Assembly (NCBI GenBank): GCA_944325825.1
Contig: CALVBP010000008.1
Coordinates: forward strand, 1-64,000
Direction: 5' to 3'
DNA: 64,000 nt
Origin: Candidatus Gastranaerophilales bacterium
GTDB lineage: Bacteria; Cyanobacteriota; Vampirovibrionia; Gastranaerophilales; Gastranaerophilaceae
Below are positions 1-7,693 of this stretch, one piece after another (the first letter of the stretch is position 1; each line of letters begins with the position of its first letter). The notes beneath the pieces are model-generated. The model was not told the origin of the DNA. It worked only from the letters and a program-made list of their open reading frames with translations, and did not search any database. Position numbers and translations under genes: made by a program.

Positions 1-33
1 TGAATTTTTGATTCCAGGCTTAGGTAATAACAC
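1..33 (-). CDS. possible 5' end of a gene running off the left edge
   Basis: On the minus strand a GTG at 33-31 is preceded, at good spacing, by GGGAG (plus-strand ctccc at 41-45) and opens a frame that stays open to the edge, beginning M-L-L-P-K-P-G-I-K-N-S. Only 11 residues are visible, so no function can be given; the start vaguely resembles N-termini of HisC-type aminotransferases, but that is a guess. The alternative is a plus-strand C-terminal tail (frame 2, stop at 68-70). Confidence 0.3.
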   Translation of the reverse strand, partial: MLLPKPGIKNS

Positions 34-307
34 TTTAAAACTCCCTTTAATATGGCAAAAAATAAAATAATTTATTTGGGTACAACCACAATTTGCAAAA
101 AAGATCAAACCATGTGGAACAAATAATCAAACCTTGTGTTCTCTTACAGCAAACGAAGTTTGTGCAAAGAAAATCCGCAATCCCGTTATATGCGAGCTAG
201 ATAATATCATCCTCTTTGAATCAAATCGACATCTTTTCTCTGCCGGTTTTATTATCAGTTTTTAAATCCGAAAATTTTATACAAGTTTACTAATTATCAT
301 TTACCAG
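34..307. other. gene-free stretch at left edge
   Basis: No reading frame here looks coding. It contains one copy of the ggtttga...gtttgat repeat (104-133, described separately) and a short palindrome caaac-gaa-gtttg near 152-164. Nothing else is recognisable. Confidence 0.5.
104..133 (-). repeat. 30-bp repeat, copy 1 (ggtttga...gtttgat)
   Basis: Read on the minus strand this segment begins ggtttgat and ends ggtttgat, and matches 58173-58202 at 23 of 30 ungapped positions. Shortened relatives lie at 62375-62400 and 62264-62280, beside the restriction-modification island. Two directly repeated TTTGAT half-sites around a TTTGTaCATG-like centre suggest a protein-binding or recombination site; its function is unknown. 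Confidence 0.4.
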
Positions 308-538
308 TTACATCAAGGTTTTTATGTACTCAATAATATCCGCAGATTCATACATTTGAATATTCCTATCCGTATCCACAAGAAACGGAACTTGTCTTTT
401 TCCGCCTAACTGAATCAAAGAATCTTCTGAAGCTTTATTTTTAATATCAATTTTTCTGTATTTAATTTTGTTTTCATCCATAAAATTCATCACTTTTTGA
501 CAATACGGACATGTTTCCAAAATAAAGAGTTCTAGCAT
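308..538 (-). CDS. glutaredoxin-like small thioredoxin-fold protein
   Basis: A 76-residue cytosolic thiol-disulfide oxidoreductase. The redox motif CPYC is at residues 10-13, the cis-proline loop VPF at 50-52, and the glutathione-site-like segment ESADIIEYI at about 64-72, so every expected element of a minimal glutaredoxin is present and the length is normal. The ATG follows a strong AAGGAGG at suitable spacing. It stands alone, divergent from panD. The family reduces mixed disulfides with glutathione or thioredoxin-type partners; which reductant this organism uses cannot be read from the sequence. Family call is secure; the physiological substrate is unknown. Confidence 0.88.
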   Translation of the reverse strand: MLELFILETCPYCQKVMNFMDENKIKYRKIDIKNKASEDSLIQLGGKRQVPFLVDTDRNIQMYESADIIEYIKTLM

Positions 539-641
539 TTTATTTCCTCCTTAATTAATTATTTAATCATGATACTTATTTTGTATTAAACACCTCTCTT
601 ATTTTTTTGTGCTAATATATATACGAAAAGAGGATATTATA

Positions 642-1001
642 ATGTTATTTGAGTTTTTACATTCAAAAATACACAGAGCCACTGTAACCGATTCAAACCT
701 TAACTACGTAGGCTCAATTACTATAGATGAAGAGTTTTTAGAAAAAGCTAAGATTAGAGAATATGAAAAGGTTGAAATTCTGGACGTTAACAACGGAGAA
801 CGATTTCAAACCTATGCTATCAAAGGGAAAAGAGGCTCCCGCTGTTTTTGCGTAAATGGTGCTGCTGCAAGGAAAGTTCAACCAGGGGATAAAATTATTA
901 TAGTAACTTACGCTCAAATGTCAGAAGATGAAATTAAAAGCCATAAACCTACTATTGTTCAGGTTGGTGAAAATAACGAAATAATAAGTTATGGAAAATA
1001 A
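642..1001 (+). CDS. panD: aspartate 1-decarboxylase (pyruvoyl enzyme)
   Basis: Makes beta-alanine from L-aspartate for pantothenate and coenzyme A. The 119-residue protein lines up with the known family: K9, Y22, the self-cleavage pair G24-S25 in YVGSIT that yields the pyruvoyl group, T/R in the RFQTYAIKG strand, and the VNGAAA loop near residue 72. I chose the ATG at 642, which has AAGAGGA upstream and starts [13 protein letters not shown] as in other PanD proteins; the longer in-frame start at 609 would add 11 residues with no family match. A 46-codon reading frame overlaps its 3' end. No other pan genes lie nearby. Confidence 0.95.
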   Translation: MLFEFLHSKIHRATVTDSNLNYVGSITIDEEFLEKAKIREYEKVEILDVNNGERFQTYAIKGKRGSRCFCVNGAAARKVQPGDKIIIVTYAQMSEDEIKSHKPTIVQVGENNEIISYGK

Positions 1002-1131
1002 GCCGAAGAAAAAAAAGAAAAAGAAATTTGTAATTAATACCAAAAACATGGGAATTAATATTGATAAGAATGAATACTATGAAATCATCCTGTCAAATTC
1101 AAATCATCCGGAATATTTCGGCAAAAATTAA
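991..1131 (+). CDS. putative lysine-rich microprotein overlapping panD
   Basis: A 46-codon frame whose ATG lies inside the last codons of panD (11-bp overlap), so it could be translated by coupling. The product begins MENKP followed by seven lysines, then a neutral, Asn/Ile-rich tail ending HPEYFGKN; it has no membrane segment or cysteines. Its stop overlaps the convergent gene at 1128 by four bases. The basic start could bind nucleic acid, but I recognise no family. The frame fills the whole gap between panD and the next gene, which is mild evidence that it is real. Confidence 0.4.
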   Translation: MENKPKKKKKKKFVINTKNMGINIDKNEYYEIILSNSNHPEYFGKN

Positions 1132-1910
1132 TCTAAAATATGAACCCCGCTGTTAGAGCCGTAGTTGTGACTAAAGTTATTATACCCGCTTCCGAATATT
1201 CCGTTAGAGAAACTCTCGGAGGCATTTCTGGTAAAACCGGGAGTTAAATCCTGCGTTAAAATAGAAGGAGTGCAGCCGGTCATCTGACCGAAGAAATAAT
1301 CACTTATGGATGAAATCAATGATTTTTTCTCATAATTATTTTTTGGTCTTGAAAGTATAGCTGTTTCAACATTTCTGTATCTGGTATCATAATCCCCGCT
1401 CTGTACTGCGCCAAAAGCAAGTTCTTCAAGACGTTCGAGCCTTTTTAAGTCAGCATCTCGCTTATAGGTTTTATTAAATGCATACTCTTCAAGTAAGTTT
1501 AAGTTATTCAAACCGCTTACAGAAGAAGTGTTTCCGCTATTAATTCCTGAAAGAGTTCCAACAGGTATTGGTATTGTGCTTGTTTGATAATCATACTGGT
1601 ATTGTGTGTATGGCATATTAAAACTGTTGTAAGAATTGTAGTTTCTATACCTTCTAAAAGGAGAATATCTCCTGGGCGCCGCATAATATCTTCGGGGGCT
1701 GCGATATCTGTTATAGCCGTATGGGTTATAATAGTTAGGTCTTCTGTATCTGCGGGGATATGTTCTTGTTGTACTGTAAGGAGATGATACATAAGTGGTT
1801 GCAGGAAATGTTGAAAAACTATTTGAAAAAGGAGAGCTTGTTACAAAAGTTCCGGCAAACACAGGAATAAAACTTGTGATTATCAAAAACAAAATTACTA
1901 AACGATACAT
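1128..1910 (-). CDS. secreted Tyr/Arg-rich protein with LExxAF repeats
   Basis: 260 residues, unknown function. A signal peptide is clear (MYRLVILFLIITSFIPVFA, cleavage about residue 19-20). Residues 20-115 are low complexity, rich in Ser, Tyr, Arg and Pro (runs such as RRYRRPNYYNPYGY). Residues about 139-182 hold two tandem copies of a roughly 20-residue unit, L-E-E-Y-A-F-N-K-T-Y... and L-E-E-L-A-F-G-A-V-Q-S-G-D..., a repeat I associate with secreted proteins of Melainabacteria-type genomes. AGGAGG precedes the ATG. The protein is probably exported and surface- or envelope-associated; the basic aromatic half could contact polysaccharide or peptidoglycan. Function remains a guess. Confidence 0.7.
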   Translation of the reverse strand: MYRLVILFLIITSFIPVFAGTFVTSSPFSNSFSTFPATTYVSSPYSTTRTYPRRYRRPNYYNPYGYNRYRSPRRYYAAPRRYSPFRRYRNYNSYNSFNMPYTQYQYDYQTSTIPIPVGTLSGINSGNTSSVSGLNNLNLLEEYAFNKTYKRDADLKRLERLEELAFGAVQSGDYDTRYRNVETAILSRPKNNYEKKSLISSISDYFFGQMTGCTPSILTQDLTPGFTRNASESFSNGIFGSGYNNFSHNYGSNSGVHILD

Positions 1911-2048
1911 TTTAGAATCCTCCTGAATTAAAATTTAATATATTAATACAGGTTTTGAATTCCTCTGGCGGCTACTCTAAGTGTTGATATTTTTTAAGAA
2001 AAATAGTAAAATAAACTAGTTGTTTGATACGTATTGAGAGGTTTATAT

Positions 2049-3374
2049 ATGAAATTATACATGCAAGTATTGATAGCACTTGGTTTAGGGCTAAAAAGGA
2101 ACTGGCACATCTTTGCCGGATTGATTCTTGGGGTTTTGGCAGGTATATGGCTTCACTCCAACCCTAATAGTGTTATTATGACTGCATTTACCTTTATAGG
2201 TCAAGTATTTATAAGACTGATTCAAATGGTGGTTATTCCTCTGGTAATTTCTGCCATAGTAATTGGTATTACAAGTATAAGCGATAGTAAACAAATCGGG
2301 AAACTCGGTACAAAAATGATTTTTTACTATGCGATTATAACAACCATTGCAGTTGTGATTGGTGCTGTACTCGCCTTGCTCCTCAAACCAGGATTGGGAG
2401 CCGCAAGCTATATTAATTCCGATGTTGCAACAGGAATTCAAGCTCAGGTTGCAACCACTATAGAAGCTCAAAAAGGTAATATTTTAAACATTATACTCGG
2501 GTTTATACCTAAAAATCCTCTCTCATCAATAGCAGCAGGGGATATGGTTCCGATAATTGTATTTGCAGTTATTTTTGCCCTTGCTTTAGCTAAAGTCGGA
2601 GATATTAACAGACCATTCGTAAGCTTTTTTGAATCGGTCTTTGCTGCGACAATGAAAATAACTGATTGGATTATGTGCTTTGCTGCACCGGGTGTATTTG
2701 CACTTACAGCAGTTGCAGTATCCTCTTTTGGTATAGATATATTTATGAGTATTTCTAAATATCTGGGGGTTCTGGCTCTCGGCTTTGGATTACAGCTATT
2801 TGTAGTATATCCGTTGTTTTTAAAGATATTCTCAAAAGTACCGGTGCTAATGCTTTATGCTGCTATTGCAGAAGCTATGATGGTGGCATTCGGCACTGCA
2901 AGTTCATCTGCAACCCTGCCTTTAACAATTGCCTGCTGTGAAAAAAGGGGAATTTCTCATAAGGTCACTAGTTTTGTAATTCCGTTGGGCGCAACATTAA
3001 ATATGGACGGAACTGCATTATTACAAGTTGTAGCAGTAATTTTCCTCGCTCAGGCTTACGGTGTAGCATTAACTCCGTTCCTTGTAGTTCAAATTGCATT
3101 ACTGGCTATTGTAGCATCAAGTACATGTGCAGGAATCCCGGGGGCAGGTTTAATTACAATTGCTCTGGTGCTTAACGGTATGGGATTAAGCCCAGAACAA
3201 CTCGTTGCTGGTTTTGCATTCCTATTCACCATAGAAAGAATTACGGATATGATGAGAACCCTTGTCAACGTAACTTCTGATGCAGTTGTAGCAGCAGCTA
3301 TTGCGGATAATGAGAATGAAATAAATTATGATCTTCTCAATAATCCGGAAGAATATAACGATGTAATAAACTAA
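2049..3374 (+). CDS. dicarboxylate/amino acid:cation symporter (DAACS, GltP/DctA type)
   Basis: A 441-residue inner-membrane transporter for anionic amino acids or C4-dicarboxylates, driven by H+ or Na+. Multiple hydrophobic segments, the first hairpin-loop signature AFGTASSSATLP at about 280-291 and NMDGTALLQ at about 317-325 are hallmarks of the family; length is normal. I start at ATG 2049, behind GAGAGG at seven bases; the in-frame TTG at 2034 is less likely. It is monocistronic. Glutamate versus aspartate or succinate cannot be decided from sequence by eye. Confidence 0.9.
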   Translation: MKLYMQVLIALGLGLKRNWHIFAGLILGVLAGIWLHSNPNSVIMTAFTFIGQVFIRLIQMVVIPLVISAIVIGITSISDSKQIGKLGTKMIFYYAIITTIAVVIGAVLALLLKPGLGAASYINSDVATGIQAQVATTIEAQKGNILNIILGFIPKNPLSSIAAGDMVPIIVFAVIFALALAKVGDINRPFVSFFESVFAATMKITDWIMCFAAPGVFALTAVAVSSFGIDIFMSISKYLGVLALGFGLQLFVVYPLFLKIFSKVPVLMLYAAIAEAMMVAFGTASSSATLPLTIACCEKRGISHKVTSFVIPLGATLNMDGTALLQVVAVIFLAQAYGVALTPFLVVQIALLAIVASSTCAGIPGAGLITIALVLNGMGLSPEQLVAGFAFLFTIERITDMMRTLVNVTSDAVVAAAIADNENEINYDLLNNPEEYNDVIN

Positions 3375-3435
3375 AATATACGCAAAAGTCATTGTGAGCA
3401 GAATAAAGTTTTTCTGCTTGGGTAAAATCAAAAAT

Positions 3436-4194
3436 ATGACAAATAAAATAATAGGATTCTGGGGTTACCCCAAACCATCTTTAATTGAAGAAACAAAACA
3501 AAAATATCCCGATTATAAATGGGTCGATTTGGATATTGATTTTGATTACCCGAAAACAAATATTTTACCAGATGCTTATTGTAAAATTATCAGAAATATT
3601 ATAGATAATACATTTTATTTAAAACCCGAAGTAATTTTAGCCCCCATAGGAAAAGATAAATGTGATAGCGGGTGGTTCGCATCTAAAGTTTTGACGGATT
3701 TGGGTTTTAATGTAATTCAGTCAATCTATGAAGACTTAACCCCTAAAAGAGAAATTATTATTTGCGACAGCAATATGCCTCTATATGATAAAGTTCAGAC
3801 AATAACAGCAGGTATAGCCGATGCTTCAATATGGGAAAAAACTGCAGAAAAAATAAAGTCAGGAGAATTTAGCGGAACAAGCTCTATAACATCATTTACA
3901 CCGGGTTTTTGGGGAGTCCCGCCAAATGATTTGGAGATACTAAAACTTTTCCCTGACAGTACAAAAGTCTACGGCTGGATAAGATGCGTAGAAGCCGGTA
4001 CTCCTGCGGATTTAGACTTAGAAATGTATGTCGATGAAAATGTTCCGACCGTATTTTATTCTCAGGCCTTTTGTTCAAAAGCGCAGCTTGCCAAATACCT
4101 CGCTGATAAATACAACGGGTTGTATATTGACATAGATGACTACGCTTCAGGCTCTATAAAGGCGAAAATTGAAGCATTTTTGAGATTACGCTAA
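3436..4194 (+). CDS. conserved-looking hypothetical with duplicated GFWG-P motif
   Basis: About 252 residues, soluble, no signal peptide. The motif GFWG(Y/V)P occurs at the N-terminus (IIGFWGYPKPSL) and again near mid-protein (TPGFWGVPPNDLEIL), suggesting two related halves. Acidic strands such as WVDLDIDFDYP and LYIDIDDYA and two isolated cysteines (DKCDSGW, IRCVEAG) are visible, but I recognise no enzyme signature. The start is uncertain: ATG 3436 has only a weak GGGT upstream, and a GTG at 3394 would add 14 residues. It follows the symporter by about 60 bp and could be read through from it. Function unknown. Confidence 0.7.
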   Translation: MTNKIIGFWGYPKPSLIEETKQKYPDYKWVDLDIDFDYPKTNILPDAYCKIIRNIIDNTFYLKPEVILAPIGKDKCDSGWFASKVLTDLGFNVIQSIYEDLTPKREIIICDSNMPLYDKVQTITAGIADASIWEKTAEKIKSGEFSGTSSITSFTPGFWGVPPNDLEILKLFPDSTKVYGWIRCVEAGTPADLDLEMYVDENVPTVFYSQAFCSKAQLAKYLADKYNGLYIDIDDYASGSIKAKIEAFLRLR

Positions 4195-4197
4195 ACG

Positions 4198-4620
4198 TTA
4201 CCCTTTTATAAATATTTGTAGACCTGCTAATTTAAGTTTATTTTCAACAGAAAGTTTTTCTTTTGTTTTGAGACTACCTGAAACATAATCCAGATATGTT
4301 TTTGCAGTCAAAGGAATTCGTTTAATAACATTTACTATACATTCATAAGTTCTTTCCCGCATATCTTTGGATTCAGGCGCAAAAGTCGGCGGATAATGTT
4401 TGAAATAGCTATTTTCTTTTTTTATTCTTTTAATCTCTTCTTCTGTTTCATCCATAAACGGGTAATAATCCTTAACCGTCTTGCGATACAATTTCCCCAT
4501 TGGAATGTCCTTATCCTTTGCATTGAATGTGTCATCCAAATTGTATTTTCTAATATCACCCCAAATCCCGCCGAAGCGAACATTACCGGCTTGAACCCGG
4601 TTAATCCCTGTAATTTGCAT
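4198..4620 (-). CDS. small hypothetical protein with N-terminal VRFGG tag
   Basis: 140 residues from an ATG at 4620 that has a perfect GGGAGG upstream; an upstream in-frame ATG at 4647 would overlap pyrG and lacks such a site. No signal peptide. The N-terminus MQITGINRVQAGNVRFGG resembles that of the protein at 16550 (MKISAIQP...PSFKG): a short MxI...I leader followed by a F-x-G tag, a style I associate with Gastranaerophilales small proteins. The rest is charged and helical (EEEIKRIKKENSYF). It lies 17 bp downstream of pyrG in the same direction and may share its transcript. Function unknown. Confidence 0.68.
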   Translation of the reverse strand: MQITGINRVQAGNVRFGGIWGDIRKYNLDDTFNAKDKDIPMGKLYRKTVKDYYPFMDETEEEIKRIKKENSYFKHYPPTFAPESKDMRERTYECIVNVIKRIPLTAKTYLDYVSGSLKTKEKLSVENKLKLAGLQIFIKG

Positions 4621-4637
4621 TTTAACCTCCCTAATGT

Positions 4638-6242
4638 CTACACACAACTGTTAACAGCGGCTTGAATAAGACCTTTAAACAACGGATGCGGCCTTTCCGG
4701 TCTTGATTTGAACTCCGGATGGAACTGACAGGCAACAAACCAATCGAGTTCAGGGAGTTCAACTATTTCGGAGAGCATTCCGTCCGGAGACATTCCTGAA
4801 AAGACGAGACCTGCTCTCTTAAGCTGTTCTATATAATCTGTATTAACTTCATAGCGATGTCTATGACGCTCTGATATTTTTGTAGCACCATATACATCAT
4901 ATGCTTTCGTTCCTTTTTTTATGTGGCAATCGTATGCACCCAATCTCATTGAGCCGCCATAACCCTTAATATTTTTCTGTTCCGCCATTAAATCAATTAC
5001 AGGGTAGACACAGTTTTCATCAAACTCGGTTGAATTTGCACCTTTTAATCCTGCTACGTGTCTTGCATACTCTATAACTGCACATTGCATGCCTAAACAT
5101 ATACCCAAAAACGGAATATTATGTTCCCGTACATATTTTATTACGTTTAATTTACCCTCGATTCCCCGTATTCCGAAACCTCCCGGAACAACTACTCCTT
5201 GAACATCTTTAAGTAATTCTTTACATTGTGCATCATCCACACAGTCTTCAGAGTTTATCCATTTAATTTCAGTTTTTGCATCATACTCATAACCGGCATG
5301 TTTAATCGATTCGACAACTGAAATATATGCATCAGAAAGCTTGGTGTATTTTCCTGCAATAGCAATTTTTATTGTTTTTTGCGGATGGTTTATCTTTTCT
5401 ACAAGATTCTTCCAGGCATCCAGATTTGCTTCCCTTTGTTCGCTATAAAGGAGTTTTAAAACGACTTCCGCAAACTTTTGGTCTTCCAGAGCCAGAGGTA
5501 CTTCGTAAATACTTTTCATATCCCGGCATTCAATAACGGCATCTTTGGATACGGAACAGAATAAAGCCAATTTATCTTTTTCTGTTTTAGGAATTGGTTT
5601 TGATGTCCTGCAAACCAGAATTTCCGGTTGGAGGCCATAGCTTCTCAAAACCTGAACACTGTGCTGTGAAGGCTTTGTCTTTAATTCTCCGGAGGTCGGC
5701 AGATAGGGTAATAAAGTACAATGAATATTTATAGCATTACCGATTCCTATTTCGGTTTTAAACTGTCTTATTGATTCAATAAAGGGTAAACTCTCAATGT
5801 CACCTATTGTTCCGCCGATTTCTATAATCTGGAAATCAGGTTTAAAATGCTTCTGGGCTTTAATAATTCTTGATTTAATTTCGTTTGTAATATGAGGAAT
5901 CACCTGAACGGTTGCACCCAAATAATCACCTTTACGTTCCTTTTGTATGACCGTCTGATATACGCTTCCTGATGTAACATTGCTTATCTGTGAAAAATTT
6001 GTGTCAATAAATCTTTCATAATGTCCTAAATCCAAATCTGTTTCGGCACCGTCATCAGTAACAAAGACTTCTCCGTGTTGAAAAGGACTCATTGTCCCGG
6101 GGTCAACATTTATATAAGGATCAAATTTCTGAATTGCAACGGAATATCCTCTTGCTCTTAAGAGCTTACCTAGAGATGCACCAATAATTCCTTTACCTAA
6201 GGAACTAACTACTCCGCCTGTTATAAATATATATTTTGTCAT
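4638..6242 (-). CDS. pyrG: CTP synthase
   Basis: Converts UTP, ATP and glutamine to CTP in the cytosol. The 534-residue protein has the full two-domain layout: N-terminal amidoligase starting [18 protein letters not shown] with the nucleotide-binding SSLGKG loop and the [21 protein letters not shown] segment, and a C-terminal class I glutamine amidotransferase with GICLGMQ (nucleophile Cys) and HPEF (His/Glu of the triad) near the end. Length is normal for the family. GGTGA lies just upstream of the ATG. A 134-bp gap separates it from gatC and may hold a leader. Confidence 0.97.
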   Translation of the reverse strand: MTKYIFITGGVVSSLGKGIIGASLGKLLRARGYSVAIQKFDPYINVDPGTMSPFQHGEVFVTDDGAETDLDLGHYERFIDTNFSQISNVTSGSVYQTVIQKERKGDYLGATVQVIPHITNEIKSRIIKAQKHFKPDFQIIEIGGTIGDIESLPFIESIRQFKTEIGIGNAINIHCTLLPYLPTSGELKTKPSQHSVQVLRSYGLQPEILVCRTSKPIPKTEKDKLALFCSVSKDAVIECRDMKSIYEVPLALEDQKFAEVVLKLLYSEQREANLDAWKNLVEKINHPQKTIKIAIAGKYTKLSDAYISVVESIKHAGYEYDAKTEIKWINSEDCVDDAQCKELLKDVQGVVVPGGFGIRGIEGKLNVIKYVREHNIPFLGICLGMQCAVIEYARHVAGLKGANSTEFDENCVYPVIDLMAEQKNIKGYGGSMRLGAYDCHIKKGTKAYDVYGATKISERHRHRYEVNTDYIEQLKRAGLVFSGMSPDGMLSEIVELPELDWFVACQFHPEFKSRPERPHPLFKGLIQAAVNSCV

Positions 6243-6376
6243 TTTTTCACCCTATGGTCGGAGCTCAACCCGCACAACTCCCAGCTTTATTATTATCCCC
6301 TTGTACTCTTTCGGAGCGGATTTCCACCGATTAACACCGGCTGGATTTATATTAAAAGAGAACAATCTCTTTTAAG
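6243..6376 (-). promoter_or_regulatory. pyrG leader region with hairpin
   Basis: The gap between gatC and pyrG. A perfect 10-bp stem (6352-6361 with 6366-6375, loop acaa) lies just behind gatC and may end or stabilise its transcript, although no strong T-run follows. Nearer pyrG the minus strand is comparatively GC-rich and could fold (ggag...gctcc). I do not recognise a known riboswitch. Confidence 0.35.
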
Positions 6377-6658
6377 TTAATTAATTTTTGGTACTCTGAA
6401 AAACCCGTTTTCTTCAAACGGTGCATTTTTCATAAGTTCCTCTTTTGTTTGTTCATAAAATACTTTATCTTCTCTCATAACGTTAACAAAATCAATAGCA
6501 TGTGCCATCGGTTCAACATTTGAGGTATCAACTTCATTCATAGCATCAACGTGCTTGAGAACGTCTCCGAGTTGTTTTGTGAATTTTTCTTTTTCTTCTT
6601 CAGTTAATTCTAAACGAGCCAATTTTGCTACGTGTTCGACGTCTTTTACTGTTATCAT
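6377..6658 (-). CDS. gatC: aspartyl/glutamyl-tRNA amidotransferase subunit C
   Basis: The small structural subunit of the GatCAB complex, which amidates Glu-tRNA(Gln), and Asp-tRNA(Asn) in some species, in organisms lacking the direct synthetase. 93 residues with the family pattern: VEHVAKLARLELTEEE at the start, the LKHVDAMNEVDTSNVEPM segment at 34-51, and a C-terminal FRVPKIN. GGAG precedes the ATG. gatA and gatB are not in the window, so the complex is encoded at separate loci. Confidence 0.95.
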   Translation of the reverse strand: MITVKDVEHVAKLARLELTEEEKEKFTKQLGDVLKHVDAMNEVDTSNVEPMAHAIDFVNVMREDKVFYEQTKEELMKNAPFEENGFFRVPKIN

Positions 6659-6898
6659 ATCTTCTTACTCCAATACTTGAAAATGATAACATAAAAGATT
6701 TTTATTTACAATTTAAGTATTTACCAATCTCTCAAAAATAATAAATTATGTGCTGTACTATGCAAAAATATTACATTCCTGCAAATAGGCATCTGTGGAT
6801 ATTTAACCAAATTGTTTACATAACTTAATCTTGAGAGCAACTTTTGTTCTCAAAAATACTTTATATACATGTGAAGTACTAACAAAAGGTGTGTAAAT
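6659..6898. promoter_or_regulatory. upstream region of the 74-aa gene, with hairpin
   Basis: 240 bp between divergent genes. Around 6830-6855 there is a near-perfect 10-bp inverted repeat (ttgagagcaa / ttgttctcaa) just upstream of the small gene, placed where an operator or a leader hairpin would be. No coding frame is seen. Confidence 0.35.
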
Positions 6899-7123
6899 AT
6901 GTTTGGTTACTATTATCCTTACGCTATGATGGGATTGTTGGCTCCTACAATGATGGGGAGTATGTTTAGCCCGAACGCTCCAGGCTACTTTAGGGCAAAA
7001 TACGGATGCGAAGATTGTTTCAGAACACAGCCTTATCCAAGAGAAATGCCGTTAGCTTATACCCCGGGGGCGACAGATTCTGATAAACCTAAAAGAAATT
7101 TATTAGTTAATATTTTAGCATAG
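6899..7123 (+). CDS. small aromatic/Met-rich protein of unknown function
   Basis: 74 residues: MFGYYYPYAMMGLLAPTMMG opens with a tyrosine-rich, weakly hydrophobic stretch without a classical basic signal start, followed by a polar part with a CEDC pair (residues about 38-41) and a lysine/arginine-rich tail. AAAGGTG lies at good spacing upstream and a 12-bp inverted repeat follows the stop. The CxxC pair could bind metal or form a disulfide. I recognise no family. Confidence 0.55.
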   Translation: MFGYYYPYAMMGLLAPTMMGSMFSPNAPGYFRAKYGCEDCFRTQPYPREMPLAYTPGATDSDKPKRNLLVNILA

Positions 7124-7131
7124 CTCTTATT

Positions 7132-7161
7132 TTACTTATTCATGTTATTATGAATAAGTAA
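7132..7161 (+). terminator. 12-bp perfect AT-rich inverted repeat before yajQ
   Basis: ttacttattcat (7132-7143), loop gttatt, atgaataagtaa (7150-7161). It sits between the 74-aa gene and yajQ and is followed by an A/T-rich run but not a clean T-tract, so it may be a weak terminator, an mRNA-stabilising hairpin, or an operator. Confidence 0.4.
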
Positions 7162-7181
7162 TTAAAAATAGGAGTTTTAAT

Positions 7182-7682
7182 ATGGCAAAAGATTGCAGTT
7201 TTGATGTTGTTTCAGAATTTGATAAACAAGAGCTTGTAAACGCTGTTGATCAGGTAAAAAGAGATTTGACATCCCGCTTTGATTTAAAAAATTCTAATTC
7301 TACAATCGATTTAGAAGCTGATAAAACTATCACTATAACAACTAACGATGAAATGAAGTTAAGAAATATCTATGATATTCTTCAAACCAAACTTGTAAAA
7401 AGAGGCTTGAGTATAAAAATTCTCGACCCGCAGTCTATTGAAAACGCTCTGGGCGGAAATGTAAGACAGGTTTATAATCTAAGAAAAGGCTTAACACAGG
7501 AACTGGCTAAAAAAATAGTTGCAGATATTAAGGATTCCAAATTAAAAGTCCAAGCATCTATTCAAGGTGAACAGGTAAGAGTTTCCGGCAAAAGCAAAGA
7601 TGATTTACAGGAAGTAATAAAAATGCTTCGTTCAAATGAGGATAAATATGATTATCCTTTGCAATTTACAAATTACAGATAA
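7182..7682 (+). CDS. yajQ: YajQ family nucleotide-binding protein
   Basis: 166 residues, matching the family from the first strand (MAKDCSFDVVSEFDKQELVNA) through VKRDLTSRFDLKNS and the two ferredoxin-like repeats to the normal length of about 165. YajQ proteins bind nucleotides and RNA, and in Xanthomonas a homologue acts as a cyclic-di-GMP effector; which role applies here cannot be told. GGAG sits eight bases before ATG. mgtE starts 11 bp after its stop, so the two probably form an operon with mtaB. Confidence 0.93.
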   Translation: MAKDCSFDVVSEFDKQELVNAVDQVKRDLTSRFDLKNSNSTIDLEADKTITITTNDEMKLRNIYDILQTKLVKRGLSIKILDPQSIENALGGNVRQVYNLRKGLTQELAKKIVADIKDSKLKVQASIQGEQVRVSGKSKDDLQEVIKMLRSNEDKYDYPLQFTNYR

Positions 7683-7693
7683 CAGGTTAACTG

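Noticed and set aside
1-70. Plus-strand C-terminal tail of a gene entering from the left
   Set aside because: It is open for 22 codons only and gives no recognisable end; the minus-strand GTG with a Shine-Dalgarno is the better explanation, though neither is firm.
1517-1792. Second reading frame inside the secreted Tyr/Arg-rich gene
   Set aside because: It is a shadow of the biased codons of the larger gene, which has a signal peptide and a good ribosome site.
2015-2030. Another copy of the gtttgatacg-type repeat upstream of the symporter
   Set aside because: Only about ten bases match, with no second half-site; likely chance in AT-rich DNA.
2091-2471. Antisense frame of 126 residues inside the symporter
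   Set aside because: No ribosome site, cysteine/asparagine-biased composition, fully embedded in a gene with clear family motifs.
6659-6898. Known riboswitch or small RNA upstream of the 74-aa gene
   Set aside because: One inverted repeat is present but no conserved riboswitch core could be matched by eye.
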